Shown: piece by piece, positions 18,807 through 30,100 of the stretch
Numbering within the stretch: the first letter of the stretch is position 1
How the letters are laid out: every line of letters begins with the position of its first letter
Translations under genes and position numbers: made by a program
Notes under the pieces: generated by a model
The model's input: only the letters and a program-made list of their open reading frames with translations
Told to the model about the DNA's origin: nothing
Databases searched by the model: none
NCBI GenBank assembly: GCA_023807065.1
Contig: JAJJLU010003477.1
Coordinates: 19,534 to 83,533 of the forward strand
DNA length: 64,000 nt
Direction of reading: 5' to 3'
Source of the DNA: Isotricha intestinalis
Taxonomy: Eukaryota > Ciliophora > Litostomatea > Vestibuliferida > Isotrichidae

Positions 18807-21245
18807 TTAATTCTTTAAAAATTTCTTCGTTTCATTTTTCATTCTAGAAATATTAGAACTTCTAAACAATAAAAAACACTTATGATTATTATCAAAAACT
18901 CCTCTTTGAGAATTACTTTTTTTTTTAACTAATTTTAAATTAGGAATATTTCTTTTATTTTTATTTAAAAAATTATTAATTTTGATAGCATTATTTTTAT
19001 AACTATAATTTCCAAAATTATTTCGAGTATTATTTCTATAATTAAAATAATCAAAATTTAAAAAAGAAGAATTATTAGAAGGAGAATGAACAATACTAGA
19101 ACAACGAGAAACTGTAGATGAATTTAGATTTGAAGGTTTTTTACTTTTTGATATTATTAAATTATTTGTACTTCTTACATTTTTATTTATACCATTATAC
19201 TCACTATTTAGACTTAATCCATTTAAAAAATTACTAAAATCTTCATTCTCTTTTTCTTTATTTTTATTATTTTTTATATAATAATAACTATTACTCTTTC
19301 TCCTTGATTTACTATTATTTTTTTCATTACTGTCATTTCGAGAAGATAATATTTTTCTCGGGGAATTATTTCCTTGAATTGTTGTTTTATTATTTAATAA
19401 TTGCTTCTTCATATTTTTTGTTTTTGATGTATTTGTTGATATTGGTTCATTAATAAAAAAATTATTCTTTTCTTTTTTCTTTAAGTTCAATTTCGGAATT
19501 GAAATTTTAAAACTTTGCATATTTTTATAATCTTTATTAAAATATCTAAATAAACCAAATAAAATTCCGAAACAAATATTTTCATCTTTATTAATAATAT
19601 CATTAATGGAATTAGTATAATTTTTCAAATAATCAAGCAATTTATAATTAGTAAAAACATAATCAAAAAATTTTTTTAAATTTATTTTACATTGAGAAGG
19701 AGTAAAAGGTTCTCTAATGATTCCTTTAATAACAAGATTAGAATTAGAACTACTACATCTATTAATAATATCATTAAATAAAGTTCCATTATGGCAAAGA
19801 TAAATAATTGCTAAATCACTTGAATTTAAATTATTTATTATTTTTAATGAACTTAACCATAATTTTATTGAATTTTTTGCACTTTCTGATAATTTACTTA
19901 TTTGCTTTTTATCACAAGAAAATGATTTTATTGGTTTTGGTTGAAATATATTTTCATTTTTTAATTTTATATTTTTATTTATTTTCGGTATATATTTTAT
20001 TATATTTTCTTTATTTAAACTTATTTGAATTATTGCATTTGTTGGTCTTATAAAATTATATATTGGAATTTTATATTGTAATATTTTATTTGGACTTTTA
20101 TTCATTATTCCAAAAGTTAAAGAAATTTCATTTTTTAATAATTTTTCTTCTTTTATATTTTCTACTTTTTTTTTATTTAAAGAAAAACTATTATTATTAC
20201 TTGAATTATTCTTATTTGATATTTCATCCATTGTTATATTTTTACTATTATAATTTACTGGAGATATTGAAAGAGTTATACTATGAGAAGGAGAAAGACT
20301 TGAAAAATTTATTTTTGATTGTTTTGAACTTTTTTGAGTTCTTAATGAATTAATTATATTATTGTATAATATATTGTCATTTGAATTATATGAATGATGA
20401 TTTATTTTCTTTTTTTCACATGAATCTTTTATTAATGTCATTATTTTATTTTTTTTATATTTATATTCTAAGATTTCTTCTTCATTTTTATTATTTATAG
20501 TATTGTTATTTGTATTATATTGAGGTGTTAAAATTATATTATTTTCATTATTACTAATTACACCTTCGGATATTAAATTAATATTTAAATTGGAAATATT
20601 TTGATGAACATTATTTGGATTTGTGGTATTATTTGAATTAGAAACAATTGATAAATTTTCTTTTTGAAAATTAATTTGAGGAATTTGATTAATTTCATTT
20701 TCAGATGATTCTTTAATTACTTCAATATTATTTAAGTTATTAGTATTAACATGATTTAAATTATCAATATTTCCTTCAGTAACACATACACCAAATTTAT
20801 CATAAATTTCTTTTAATAATTCTAAGAAAGAAATAAGTAATTTTTTATTAATAAAAATATGAGAAATTCTATTATAAAAAAATAAAATTTTTTGTTTTAA
20901 ATTATAATCATAATAATCACCTTTATTTAATTCAATTAATGAAGAAATAACTAAATTAACTTTTTCGTATTTAGTTAATCTTTTATCAGGATTAAATTCA
21001 CCCATTCCAAAATAATTTAAAAAATTAGATAAAATTTCAATAAAAACTATTCCATTTTCAATTATATCATTATCAGTTAATTTATTAATTAAAAGGCAAT
21101 GAGGTTGTTTTATTGTGTTTATCCAATTAATTAAAATTTGTTCTTTGTTCAGAAAAGGAATTTCTTTTATATTATTGTTAGAAGAATTGTTTGATTGAGA
21201 TAATGAATGATTTTCATTTTCTTCTTCAGTTCTAATAAAAGACAT
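18807..21245 (-). CDS. Calponin-homology-like domain protein, mostly low complexity
   Basis: An 812-residue protein with two folded islands. Residues about 30-145 (ILINWINTIKQPHCL, then NGIVFIEILSNFL and KVNLVISSLIELNKGD) follow the helix pattern of calponin-homology domains. Residues about 475-600 (NSIKLWLSSLKIINNL, NGTLFNDIINRCS, NICFGILFGLFRYF) look like a second divergent copy. The rest is Asn/Ser-rich and probably disordered. CH domains bind actin or microtubules, so a cytoskeletal or ciliary role is possible. The CH assignment rests on pattern only. It ends in TAA. Confidence 0.6.
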   Translation of the reverse strand: MSFIRTEEENENHSLSQSNNSSNNNIKEIPFLNKEQILINWINTIKQPHCLLINKLTDNDIIENGIVFIEILSNFLNYFGMGEFNPDKRLTKYEKVNLVISSLIELNKGDYYDYNLKQKILFFYNRISHIFINKKLLISFLELLKEIYDKFGVCVTEGNIDNLNHVNTNNLNNIEVIKESSENEINQIPQINFQKENLSIVSNSNNTTNPNNVHQNISNLNINLISEGVISNNENNIILTPQYNTNNNTINNKNEEEILEYKYKKNKIMTLIKDSCEKKKINHHSYNSNDNILYNNIINSLRTQKSSKQSKINFSSLSPSHSITLSISPVNYNSKNITMDEISNKNNSSNNNSFSLNKKKVENIKEEKLLKNEISLTFGIMNKSPNKILQYKIPIYNFIRPTNAIIQISLNKENIIKYIPKINKNIKLKNENIFQPKPIKSFSCDKKQISKLSESAKNSIKLWLSSLKIINNLNSSDLAIIYLCHNGTLFNDIINRCSSSNSNLVIKGIIREPFTPSQCKINLKKFFDYVFTNYKLLDYLKNYTNSINDIINKDENICFGILFGLFRYFNKDYKNMQSFKISIPKLNLKKKEKNNFFINEPISTNTSKTKNMKKQLLNNKTTIQGNNSPRKILSSRNDSNEKNNSKSRRKSNSYYYIKNNKNKEKENEDFSNFLNGLSLNSEYNGINKNVRSTNNLIISKSKKPSNLNSSTVSRCSSIVHSPSNNSSFLNFDYFNYRNNTRNNFGNYSYKNNAIKINNFLNKNKRNIPNLKLVKKKSNSQRGVFDNNHKCFLLFRSSNISRMKNETKKFLKN

Positions 21246-21309
21246 TTAACAATTTTTTCAAATATTTAATTTTAAATTTTTTATTAATTAAAAAATATTT
21301 AAATATATT

Positions 21310-23859
21310 TTATTCGTTACTATTTGATTTTAATTCAGATAATTCAACAGGATCATTCTGTTTAATATATCCTTTCCTTATAATCTTAATACATTTTGAA
21401 TAAATTAAATATGTACATATTGCAAGAAAAAAGATAAATAATATTATAATTATAATAATAGTAGCAATAAAATAAGAATAAGAACCTAAATAATAATTAT
21501 CATAAAAATCATTTTTTTCATTTTTTGAATAAACACTACCAACTTCACTTATATTTTTAGTTTCATAAAAAAATATATAACTTTTATCAATTGAAACTGC
21601 TTCAATTATTAAGAAACCAGAATTAATATCTATTCCACTAATTGTATAATTAATCCATTTGATTCCACTTATATTAAAAGAAGAAATTGGATTTATTGGT
21701 CTTAATATTAAAGAACATTTATTTATTTCATTTTCCATTATATATATATTATATGTATAATTTATATATTCACTTACTGAATGAAATTCGATTTTAATTT
21801 CATTTTTTGTTCTTTTTAATATTGATATTAAATTTTTGGGCTCATTTATATATTCTATTTCTTTTTTATAATAATACCATATTAAAAAATTTTCTATTTG
21901 TTTTTTATTTTCTATTTCCAATATTATATCTTGATATGAATTTATATAAAATTTAATAAAAGGGTTTGAAGTGAATAAAGAAGATAATAATTTACCTTCA
22001 TTATTATAAAAAGTATAATTATTATCTGTTAAATTTTTATTACAAGGAAAAATTTGAAAGTAAATATAAGGTTTATTTAAATTTTTAATCCGAGGAAAAG
22101 TATAAATTAATTTTTGAGTTGAATTTTCAATATAATTGATTTTTTGAACAGGTAAAATTGTATAATTATTATTATCAACAACTGAAGAATAATTTTTGTT
22201 GGAAAAATAGAAAGGAACATTAAAATAACTTGTTATTCTAATTAATAGATAAATAGGACAATTTTCTTGTGAATAATAATATGGATTAGTAATATTAATT
22301 GTAAAATTATAATCCTTAAATATTAATTCAGTTCTCTTTTCTTTGGGTAACATCGGAAAAAAAAAAATATTTGATTTATAATATTCATAATTTACTTTTA
22401 AAATAGAATTATATTGTGTAGATATATTCAATTCCAAATTATTAATTGAATTTGGAATATTTGAAATATTAATAAAAAAATTCTTCATATCATTTGGAAA
22501 TAAAGTTTTTTGATAATAAAGATTAAGATCCATATAATTTAAAAAGTTATTAGTATGAAAAGATATTAAAGTTTTTTGACTTCCATAAATATAAAAAAAA
22601 TTTTTTGGTTGTAAATCAAGAATTAAAACTTGATTATCTTTTGAAAGAGTATAATTATTATCAGATACAATTAAATTAACATAATTAGAATCATTTTCAG
22701 ATTTTGGATAAAAAATAATTTTAGTTGAAAGAATATTTGAAGAATGAACTTGTAATTCTAATTGATTTTGTTTAGAAAAATCAAATAAATTATAAAAATA
22801 TTCATCTCCTTTAATTTTTAAAAAAGTAATATTCATTGATTCAATTAATCTAAAATTAAATAAAGAAGGAATATTACATTCAATTTTAAAAACCATAAAT
22901 TCATTATTAAATTCAGTATAATTAGAATTAATATTTGAAAAATCAATATAATTAAAAGCATAATTATCACCAAATTTATTAGAATAATAAATTTTATAAT
23001 CACCATAAAAATAATCAGTTATTAAATAAACATTTTTAAAACTATTAAATCCTCCAAATAAATAAATTTCATTATCAACACAATTAGAAATATTAATTGG
23101 AATAATTAAATTATTTAAACTTGAAAAATCATATTCTGAAAAACCAAAATTTTTATTTGATAAAAGATATGAAAATGTAATTTTTTTATCATTTGATAAT
23201 AATCTTATAATTATTGTTGAATTATATATTATAGATTCTTTATTTGAAATATAAGAATATTGATTAAATTTTCTTGAAAAAATTAAATTTGATATTCCAT
23301 AAAATACTTTTATTACATTATTTTTTGAAAAAAAAAATATATTTGTTATATTTTGATTAAATAGAAAATAATATAATTCATTTTCATTTTCAATTTCTTC
23401 ATATTTAAAATTTGGATAATTCTCTTTATATTCTATAATTAAATTTTTTATGGGTATTTTTATTTGAATATTTTTTGTTGAGGAATAACTACTTAAAATA
23501 GTAATTTTAATGAATAAATATTCACATTTATTTTGATTGAATTGTTTTTTATTTTGAAAAAAATCTTCATATAAAATTTTATTATTAGATAAAAATTCAT
23601 GTTTTAAAAAATGTTCATTTTCTTCAATATTATTTGGAATTAAATCTACCTCATTACATTTAACATAATATTTAAAATAAAATTTAGATGTTGAAAAAAT
23701 GTTAATAGGAATAAAAATTTCATTTTTTTGAACTTTATATTTAAAATAATACGATTCATTTTCTTTTATTTCAATATTTTTTATTTTATCTCTTTCTAAT
23801 TCTATTGATTCTTGTTCAAAAGAAAAACAAAAGAAAAAAAATACAATTAATATTTTCAT
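21310..23859 (-). CDS. Type I single-pass membrane protein, unknown
   Basis: An 849-residue protein with an N-terminal signal peptide (MKILIVFFFFCFSFEQ), a large extracellular or luminal region rich in Asn, Tyr and N-x-S/T sites, one transmembrane helix near residues 793-820 (FIATIIIIIILFIFFLAICT), and a short basic then acidic tail ending in LSELKSNSNE. The ectodomain has few cysteines and looks beta-rich; I cannot name a domain. It could be a surface or endomembrane glycoprotein. The tail has no clear sorting motif. Confidence 0.75.
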   Translation of the reverse strand: MKILIVFFFFCFSFEQESIELERDKIKNIEIKENESYYFKYKVQKNEIFIPINIFSTSKFYFKYYVKCNEVDLIPNNIEENEHFLKHEFLSNNKILYEDFFQNKKQFNQNKCEYLFIKITILSSYSSTKNIQIKIPIKNLIIEYKENYPNFKYEEIENENELYYFLFNQNITNIFFFSKNNVIKVFYGISNLIFSRKFNQYSYISNKESIIYNSTIIIRLLSNDKKITFSYLLSNKNFGFSEYDFSSLNNLIIPINISNCVDNEIYLFGGFNSFKNVYLITDYFYGDYKIYYSNKFGDNYAFNYIDFSNINSNYTEFNNEFMVFKIECNIPSLFNFRLIESMNITFLKIKGDEYFYNLFDFSKQNQLELQVHSSNILSTKIIFYPKSENDSNYVNLIVSDNNYTLSKDNQVLILDLQPKNFFYIYGSQKTLISFHTNNFLNYMDLNLYYQKTLFPNDMKNFFINISNIPNSINNLELNISTQYNSILKVNYEYYKSNIFFFPMLPKEKRTELIFKDYNFTINITNPYYYSQENCPIYLLIRITSYFNVPFYFSNKNYSSVVDNNNYTILPVQKINYIENSTQKLIYTFPRIKNLNKPYIYFQIFPCNKNLTDNNYTFYNNEGKLLSSLFTSNPFIKFYINSYQDIILEIENKKQIENFLIWYYYKKEIEYINEPKNLISILKRTKNEIKIEFHSVSEYINYTYNIYIMENEINKCSLILRPINPISSFNISGIKWINYTISGIDINSGFLIIEAVSIDKSYIFFYETKNISEVGSVYSKNEKNDFYDNYYLGSYSYFIATIIIIIILFIFFLAICTYLIYSKCIKIIRKGYIKQNDPVELSELKSNSNE

Positions 23860-24075
23860 AATACTAATAAATAAATTGATTAAGAAATAAAAAATAAATA
23901 ATAAAAATTTTGATTTAAATGTTTTTTCATTATTTTTTCCTTGTTGAAAATAATATTTCTAAATTACAATTAAATATCATATTTTAAATTTCTTAAAGAA
24001 AAATTTATTTTAAAATAATCTATAATAAAAAATTTAAAAAATAAATATACAAAAAATTTAATATTTAAAAAATAA

Positions 24076-24504
24076 TTAATCAGAACTTCTAGGAATACAA
24101 CATAAAAATAATCCACTTTTTTTTTTCTTATTCTCATCTTTTTTTTTCTTTAACATTCCAGGAGGAGCTTTCGTACTTTGAGTTCTTAATTTTTTAGATT
24201 TAGATTTACTTTTTTTATTCTCTTCTTCTGAATTATTATTTGATTTCACTTCTTGAATTTCTTTTATACTCTTTTCAGTATCTTTTTTATCTATTATTAT
24301 ATTTTCTTTATTTGATTTTTCTTTATCATTATTTATTATTAATTTCTGTGCGTTTGAAAAATTCTGATTAACAGTTTTAATAGTAATATTATTTACTGTA
24401 ATATTCCCTTTATTTCTATTATCTTCTTTATTATTATTTAAAGTTAAAATATTATCATTATAATTTTCAACATTATCATTCATTATAAAAAAATAAAAAA
24501 ACAA
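24076..24504 (-). CDS. Small basic protein with C-terminal CCIP motif
   Basis: A 142-residue reading frame. The first seven residues (MFFYFFI) lie in the AT-rich leader, so Met8 (base 24483, MNDNVENYND) is the more likely start, giving 135 residues. The middle is Asn/Glu/Lys-rich and probably disordered. The end is lysine-rich and closes with SGLFLCCIPRSSD. Adjacent cysteines next to a basic stretch are typical of palmitoylated peripheral membrane proteins, so membrane attachment is plausible but inferred. No family is recognised. It is divergent from the next gene with very short spacing. Confidence 0.65.
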   Translation of the reverse strand: MFFYFFIMNDNVENYNDNILTLNNNKEDNRNKGNITVNNITIKTVNQNFSNAQKLIINNDKEKSNKENIIIDKKDTEKSIKEIQEVKSNNNSEEENKKSKSKSKKLRTQSTKAPPGMLKKKKDENKKKKSGLFLCCIPRSSD

Positions 24505-24543
24505 ATAAAAAAATTAAACAAAAAAATTATATAAAAAAATAAA
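24505..24543. promoter_or_regulatory. Very short divergent promoter region
   Basis: Thirty-nine bases (60 if the minus-strand gene starts at Met8) separate two divergent start codons. The sequence is almost pure A and T. Both transcription starts must lie here or inside the opposite gene. Confidence 0.45.
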
Positions 24544-25398
24544 ATGTCTATTTTTTTAGGAAACTTATTCAGTTTAGAAAATGAAGAAGATGAAAACCAA
24601 GAATCAAGAGATGAAAATATATTAGATCGTATCAACGAAATATCTCCAATATCTCGTAGAAACGTAATAAATAGACTTAGAGAAATATTTGAAATAAGAA
24701 CTAGAAGAAGATTATATGATGATTATTCAATTGATGAAGATATTGAAAATGCAATTTATAATTCAAATGAAAATTTCAAACAATTTTCAAAAGAAAATGA
24801 TATTCATTTTCAAAATTATCCTTTTCTAATTAATTGGGTTGATGTTGAAAATGATTTTTATGATATTTTATCTAAATATGGTTTTTTTGGAGCTTCTATT
24901 TATACTTCTTTAAATAAAATTAATAAAGATTCTTCAAACAATTTAATTGTATTAATTTCTGAAATGTTTTCTAATTATTCAAAAGAAGAAAATTTTGAAA
25001 TTTTAAAAAATTTTATTTACTCTCTTTCTCAAACTCCAGAAATGATTTATCAAATGATTAAAAATAAACTTATTTTAGTTAAAGAAATTCCTGTTTATTT
25101 AATTATTTTAATTATTTATGAAATTTTCTATTTTAAATTTGATGATGAACAATATCTTCATTATAAAAAACAAAAATTTATTTTGAAGAGTCAATTTATT
25201 TTAATTAATATGATTAATGATGATGAATATAATTCTATTTATAATGATTCTTTTAAAGGAAAACCTATTCAAATTTTTAGTAAGTTAAATTATAAAATTC
25301 AGAAAGAAAGAAAAAAAATTATAAAACATATTAAACATATAAATAATGAATTAATTCTTTTGAAAAAAGGTTTTAAAAAAGAAAATTTTCTTTTATAA
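24544..25398 (+). CDS. Hypothetical protein
   Basis: A 284-residue protein of unknown function. The N-terminus (1-60) is acidic then arginine-rich (REIFEIRTRRRLYDDY). Residues about 85-240 appear helical and folded (FLINWVDVENDFYDILSKYG; MIYQMIKNKLILVKEI; IPVYLIILIIYEIFYF). The last of these is hydrophobic but short and probably a buried helix rather than a membrane span. The C-terminus is lysine-rich. It is followed 64 bases later by the MED31 gene in the same direction. No family is recognised. Confidence 0.7.
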   Translation: MSIFLGNLFSLENEEDENQESRDENILDRINEISPISRRNVINRLREIFEIRTRRRLYDDYSIDEDIENAIYNSNENFKQFSKENDIHFQNYPFLINWVDVENDFYDILSKYGFFGASIYTSLNKINKDSSNNLIVLISEMFSNYSKEENFEILKNFIYSLSQTPEMIYQMIKNKLILVKEIPVYLIILIIYEIFYFKFDDEQYLHYKKQKFILKSQFILINMINDDEYNSIYNDSFKGKPIQIFSKLNYKIQKERKKIIKHIKHINNELILLKKGFKKENFLL

Positions 25399-25462
25399 TT
25401 AAAAAAAATTTTAAATATTCAAAAATTTAAAATAAAATAATTTTTTTTTATATATATAAAAC

Positions 25463-25879
25463 ATGAATGAAAGTAAATCCGAAAATGATAAATATGCTCA
25501 AGAAGAAATATATAGATTTATTCAAGATTTAGAATTTGTACAATGTTTATCTAATCCTTCATATTTACGTTTTTTAGCGAATAATAATTATTTTAATGAT
25601 GAGAGATTTATTAATTATATTTCTTATCTTCAATATTTTAAAAAAATAGAATATATGAAATATATTACTTATTCTAGAAGTATTGTTTTCTTAGATTTAT
25701 TACAATATGAATTTTTCAGAGATATATTACATTATGATAATTTTATTGGATATTTATTTTCTGTTATTGGAGAAGATTCTTTTCCTAAAGTTTTAAAACA
25801 AAATCAAAATGATAATAATAATAATTCAGAAAATAATAATATTCAAAATCAAATGGAAAATATGACAATTAATCAATAA
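25463..25879 (+). CDS. MED31: Mediator complex subunit 31 (Med31/Soh1)
   Basis: A 138-residue protein whose residues 17-100 carry the Med31 signature almost throughout: RFIQDLEFVQCLSNPSYLRF, followed by NYFNDERFINYISYLQYF, EYMKYITYSRSI and LDLLQYEFFRDIL. Med31 is a small, highly conserved subunit of the Mediator middle module that bridges regulators and RNA polymerase II in the nucleus. The Asn/Gln-rich tail (114-138) is lineage-specific. The usual proline in the WxxPEY segment is replaced (KKIEYMKY). Confidence 0.95.
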   Translation: MNESKSENDKYAQEEIYRFIQDLEFVQCLSNPSYLRFLANNNYFNDERFINYISYLQYFKKIEYMKYITYSRSIVFLDLLQYEFFRDILHYDNFIGYLFSVIGEDSFPKVLKQNQNDNNNNSENNNIQNQMENMTINQ

Positions 25880-25993
25880 ATATATAAATTTAATATTTTA
25901 AATTAAATCAAAACAATAAAATATTTTAAATTATAAAATATATATTATTTATCATAAGTGTATTAATATTCTTAAATATATATAATATAATAA

Positions 25994-27118
25994 TTAATAA
26001 ATAGGTGATAATGAAAATCTATTTTTACGAATAATTTTTTTAAATTTTATATTCGGTAATTTTAAAGAATTATTTTTTAAAAATCCTTCATTACTTTCAT
26101 CACTAGAAGTCATTAATTTAATGAATTTTTTTTGATTATTATTTACATTTCTAATAATATTTTTTTCAATTTCTTCCATATTTTTTAGATAATAATAATC
26201 ACTTTTATAAATAATTTGATTTTTTTTCCTTAAATTATAAAAACTTTTACCTAATTTTTTTCTTGCATCTTTTGTTAAAGTTGGTGAAACAGTATTTAAT
26301 AATTTTTCTTGGTATTTCTTTAAATTTATTTCTTCTTTTTTTTTTTTTAAACTATTTATTTTAAATATAACTTTTTCATCCTCTTTATAAACATTATTTA
26401 AAATTTTTTTAAAAGGATTTTTACTTATAATTTTCTTTTTTTGACTTTGAGGTTTTTGAATTTTTATTTTTTTTCTACTTTCAATTTTAGGTTTTTTATA
26501 TATTTGAAATAAATCAAATATTTTATCTTCTTCTGCAATTAATAAAGGATCATTTGATTCATAATTAAAAGTTTTATTTTTTGAAATTAATGTTTTAGGA
26601 GAATTTGAAATTGAATCATTATTATTATTATTATTAACATTATTATTAACATTATTATTAGTAATATTATTATTACTTATATTATTATTATTAAAAGTTA
26701 GAGATATTTTTGAAAAATTGTTGAACTGTATTTTTCTTTTGTAATCTGCATTTTTTGTCGAAAATGATTCTGTGTCATTTAAATTTGAATTATTTATTAA
26801 TATATGTTTTGGAGTTCTACTTATATGTCTTCTTACATTACTTTGAGAATTTAATTTTTTCTTTGGAATTATTATCTTTATTTCTTTTTCTTTTTCAGAG
26901 AATATTAATTTTTTTTTAAATCTTATACTTTTTGGAAATAAATCTCCATTTGGTTCAACAATTGAATTATTCCTTGAATGATGGATAGATTTAACAATTT
27001 TATTAAATGAATTCTTATCAATATTATTATTATTATTATTTGTATGACTCATATTTAAATAATTAAAAATAAAAAACTCAGAAAAAAAAATAAAAAAATC
27101 AAATATTAAAAAAATCAA
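25994..27118 (-). CDS. Hypothetical basic protein
   Basis: A 374-residue frame. The first 22 residues are Phe/Ile-rich leader-like sequence and Met23 (base 27052, MSHTNNNNNN) is the better start, giving 352 residues. The protein is rich in Lys, Asn and Ser, with an Asn run near residue 150. A conserved-looking segment near 265-310 (QEKLLNTVSPTLTKDARKKL) may be helical. No domain is recognised; it is probably a disordered cytoskeletal or regulatory protein. It lies just downstream of the EF-hand/poly-Glu gene. Confidence 0.6.
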   Translation of the reverse strand: MIFLIFDFFIFFSEFFIFNYLNMSHTNNNNNNIDKNSFNKIVKSIHHSRNNSIVEPNGDLFPKSIRFKKKLIFSEKEKEIKIIIPKKKLNSQSNVRRHISRTPKHILINNSNLNDTESFSTKNADYKRKIQFNNFSKISLTFNNNNISNNNITNNNVNNNVNNNNNNDSISNSPKTLISKNKTFNYESNDPLLIAEEDKIFDLFQIYKKPKIESRKKIKIQKPQSQKKKIISKNPFKKILNNVYKEDEKVIFKINSLKKKKEEINLKKYQEKLLNTVSPTLTKDARKKLGKSFYNLRKKNQIIYKSDYYYLKNMEEIEKNIIRNVNNNQKKFIKLMTSSDESNEGFLKNNSLKLPNIKFKKIIRKNRFSLSPIY

Positions 27119-27130
27119 TTATGAAAAAAA

Positions 27131-30100
27131 TTATTTCTTATCATTAAACGAATTATTATTTTCTAATCTACTCATTGTAGGAGTTAAATTTCCAAAATTA
27201 CTTTGAATAACAGTAGATAAAATAGTAGATTGAATATTTCCAAGAATTTTATCACCAATTGTTTCAGGTTCATCTTTTCCACAATAACCAATAATAACAG
27301 AAGTTAATTTTTTAATTTTGATAATTAAGGAATTATTAATTAATCTATCTTCTGTGACGAAATCAATAAAAATATCCATTAAATTATCACCCATATCAAT
27401 TCCTAATTCTTCATCAAATATAAATCTTAATTCTTCATTAGTGAAATATTTTTTATTATTTTTATCATATTTATTAAAAAATGATGTGATACTCATATTA
27501 TCTTCATTATGAATTATATCTGCTATAAATTTACATAATATTTTTATTTGATCTATATCTTCTTGAGAAAATTCTCTTAATATATTTTTAAATACTATTT
27601 CTGTTTTCTTTATTTTTTTCCCGTATAATAAATTTAATTCTTTTGTTTTTGGTAATTCTATAGTTAAAGAAACTTTTTTTTGTAAAGCTTTTTTTCCTTC
27701 TTTTGGACAAAATAAATAATATATTGATAAAAAAATACATAATTTAAATTTATTTTTATCTGTTTCATCTTCTAAATATATTATTAGTTCATTTAATTTA
27801 TTGTTTGAATTTATTCCTAATGTTAATAAAACTTTTCGAAAAGTGATTTTTGGTATAAAACCATTTTTATCTATTTCATTAGTTGCACAAAAATAATTTG
27901 TTAAATCATATATTTTATTTTTTATTGCTTGTCTTTCTATTAATTTAAATAAGTCTTCAAAAGGTAAATATAAATTTTTATAAAATTTCTTTTTTGTTTC
28001 TCCATATTTTGGAATTGTTTTTTGCCAAGTTAACATTGGATTATTTAAAGGAAAACTTTGACATTTTCCTTTTTCAATAAATTCATTTTCAGATAGTGTT
28101 TTTTCTTCTAAAAAAGAAAATAAATCTAATTTATCCAATTTTTCCTTTTTTTTATCTTGTGATAAAGTGTTAAAAATAAATATTAATTCATTATCATGAG
28201 TTAAATGATATCCTATTAAATTGCATAAATTATAAAATTCATCGTAAGTAATAAAATAATAATCTGTTTCATAAACTTCATTATAATAAATCATTAAATT
28301 TATTTCATTTGCTATAATAAAATTTTTAAAATCAATTAAATAATCATTAAAATTTAATTGACATTCTCTAATTATATTTTTCATTTCTTTACTAAAATAA
28401 AATTTATAATCATTAATATTTAGAAAAAATTCTTCATGTGAAAAAAAAGTATTTGTTTCATCTTTATTTTTTAAAGAATTTAAAAGTAAAGATAATTCAC
28501 TTTCACTTAATTCAATATTTAAATTATTATTTAATAACTTTAACATTTGAGGAAGAGTTAAATAAGTTTTTCCTTTTTCTTTTAATAATTTTATATAATC
28601 TAAAGGAGATGTATTTAATTTTTTAAATATTTGATATAATTTTCTATATGTTTTACATAAATTATATTTTTCATGTTTTTGTAAAATATTTGTAACTCTT
28701 TCATTTGAATATTTTATTCTATTATTTATTATATCTTCATGTCTATCTTCAGAAATAAATTTTAATTCATCTTCATATAATTTATTTCTAACATTTGAAA
28801 CTAAATATTTTGTTGGAATAAAAGATTCTATTTTATCTTTTTCTATATGATATTCTCTAATTTCTGGATTGTCATCTATCCATTTTTTTCCTTCTTCTTC
28901 TTCTTCTTCTTTTTCTTCTTCTTTTTTTTCTTCTTCTTCTTTTTTTTCTTCTTCTTCTTCTTCTTTTTCTTCTTCTTTTTTTTCTTCTTCTTCTTCTTCT
29001 TCTTCTTTTCCTTCTTTTTCATTTTGTTTTTTCTTTAAATTATAGTATTTATCAAAATTTAAATTGTTTATTTCTTCTTCATTTCCATTAATAATTGTGT
29101 TAAAATCTTTATAAAGAAGAATTTTTTTATCAAAACTTAAAACAGAAAAAATATAATCAATTTCTAAAGGATGAAAATTACCTAATTTATATTTTTCAAT
29201 AAGTGAATTAAAATTACTTTTATTACAAACTAATTCTCCATTAAAAGAATCAACCCAAATATTTCTAATATCAATATTATTATTTTTAATGTTATTTCTT
29301 ATTTCATTAATATAAGAATTATGAATTAAATTAAAAATCTTTTCTTCTTTCCAATGAATATTTTCATTAATATTTTTAACATTATTAATAAAATAAATAT
29401 ATTGATATAATTTTTGTGCTGTATTAGGAATTTGATTAAAAATAATATTTAAATCTTCAGTTGATAATAAAATAACTTCATCTAATATATTATTAAAATT
29501 TTCTTTTGAAATATTACCTGATAATAAACTATCAATAGAATAAAATTTTTTTTCGAATTCTTCAATTTTTTCATTTGTGTTTAAAACCTCTTTAAATTTA
29601 GAATATATTTTTAATATTTTATATTTTGGACTTTCATTCATTTCATTAATTATTCTTTCTCTTTCATTATCAATTTTTTCATTAATAACTTTTATATAAC
29701 CTTTAATTCCAGATTTACTTAATTCATTTTCTTCAATATTTTTATCTATAATTTCTTTATTTTCATTATCATCATGTTCACTTTTTTTTTCTTCAATTTT
29801 TTTTTCTTCATTATCAATATTTTCTGATTGTTGATTTTTAGGTTTTAATAAAGTTTTTAAAGTTTGAACAGGAAATTCTGTAAAAGTATTTAATTTAATT
29901 GGATTATTTTTATAATCTTTACATTTTTTTTCTATTAATAATATATTTATATAATTTGTTTGAAGAGGGTTTTGAAATTTTTTCATTATTATATTTCCTT
30001 CATCTTCTTTTTCTTCTACATAACCTAATTTAGTTAATCCTTCTGAAAATTTAGCTAATTGAATTTTATCTGGATAACTATTTTCTATATCATCTCCTCC

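Noticed and set aside
28847..29038. Plus-strand frame encoding a poly-Phe protein
   Set aside because: It is the antisense of the poly-Glu/Lys tract of the EF-hand gene.
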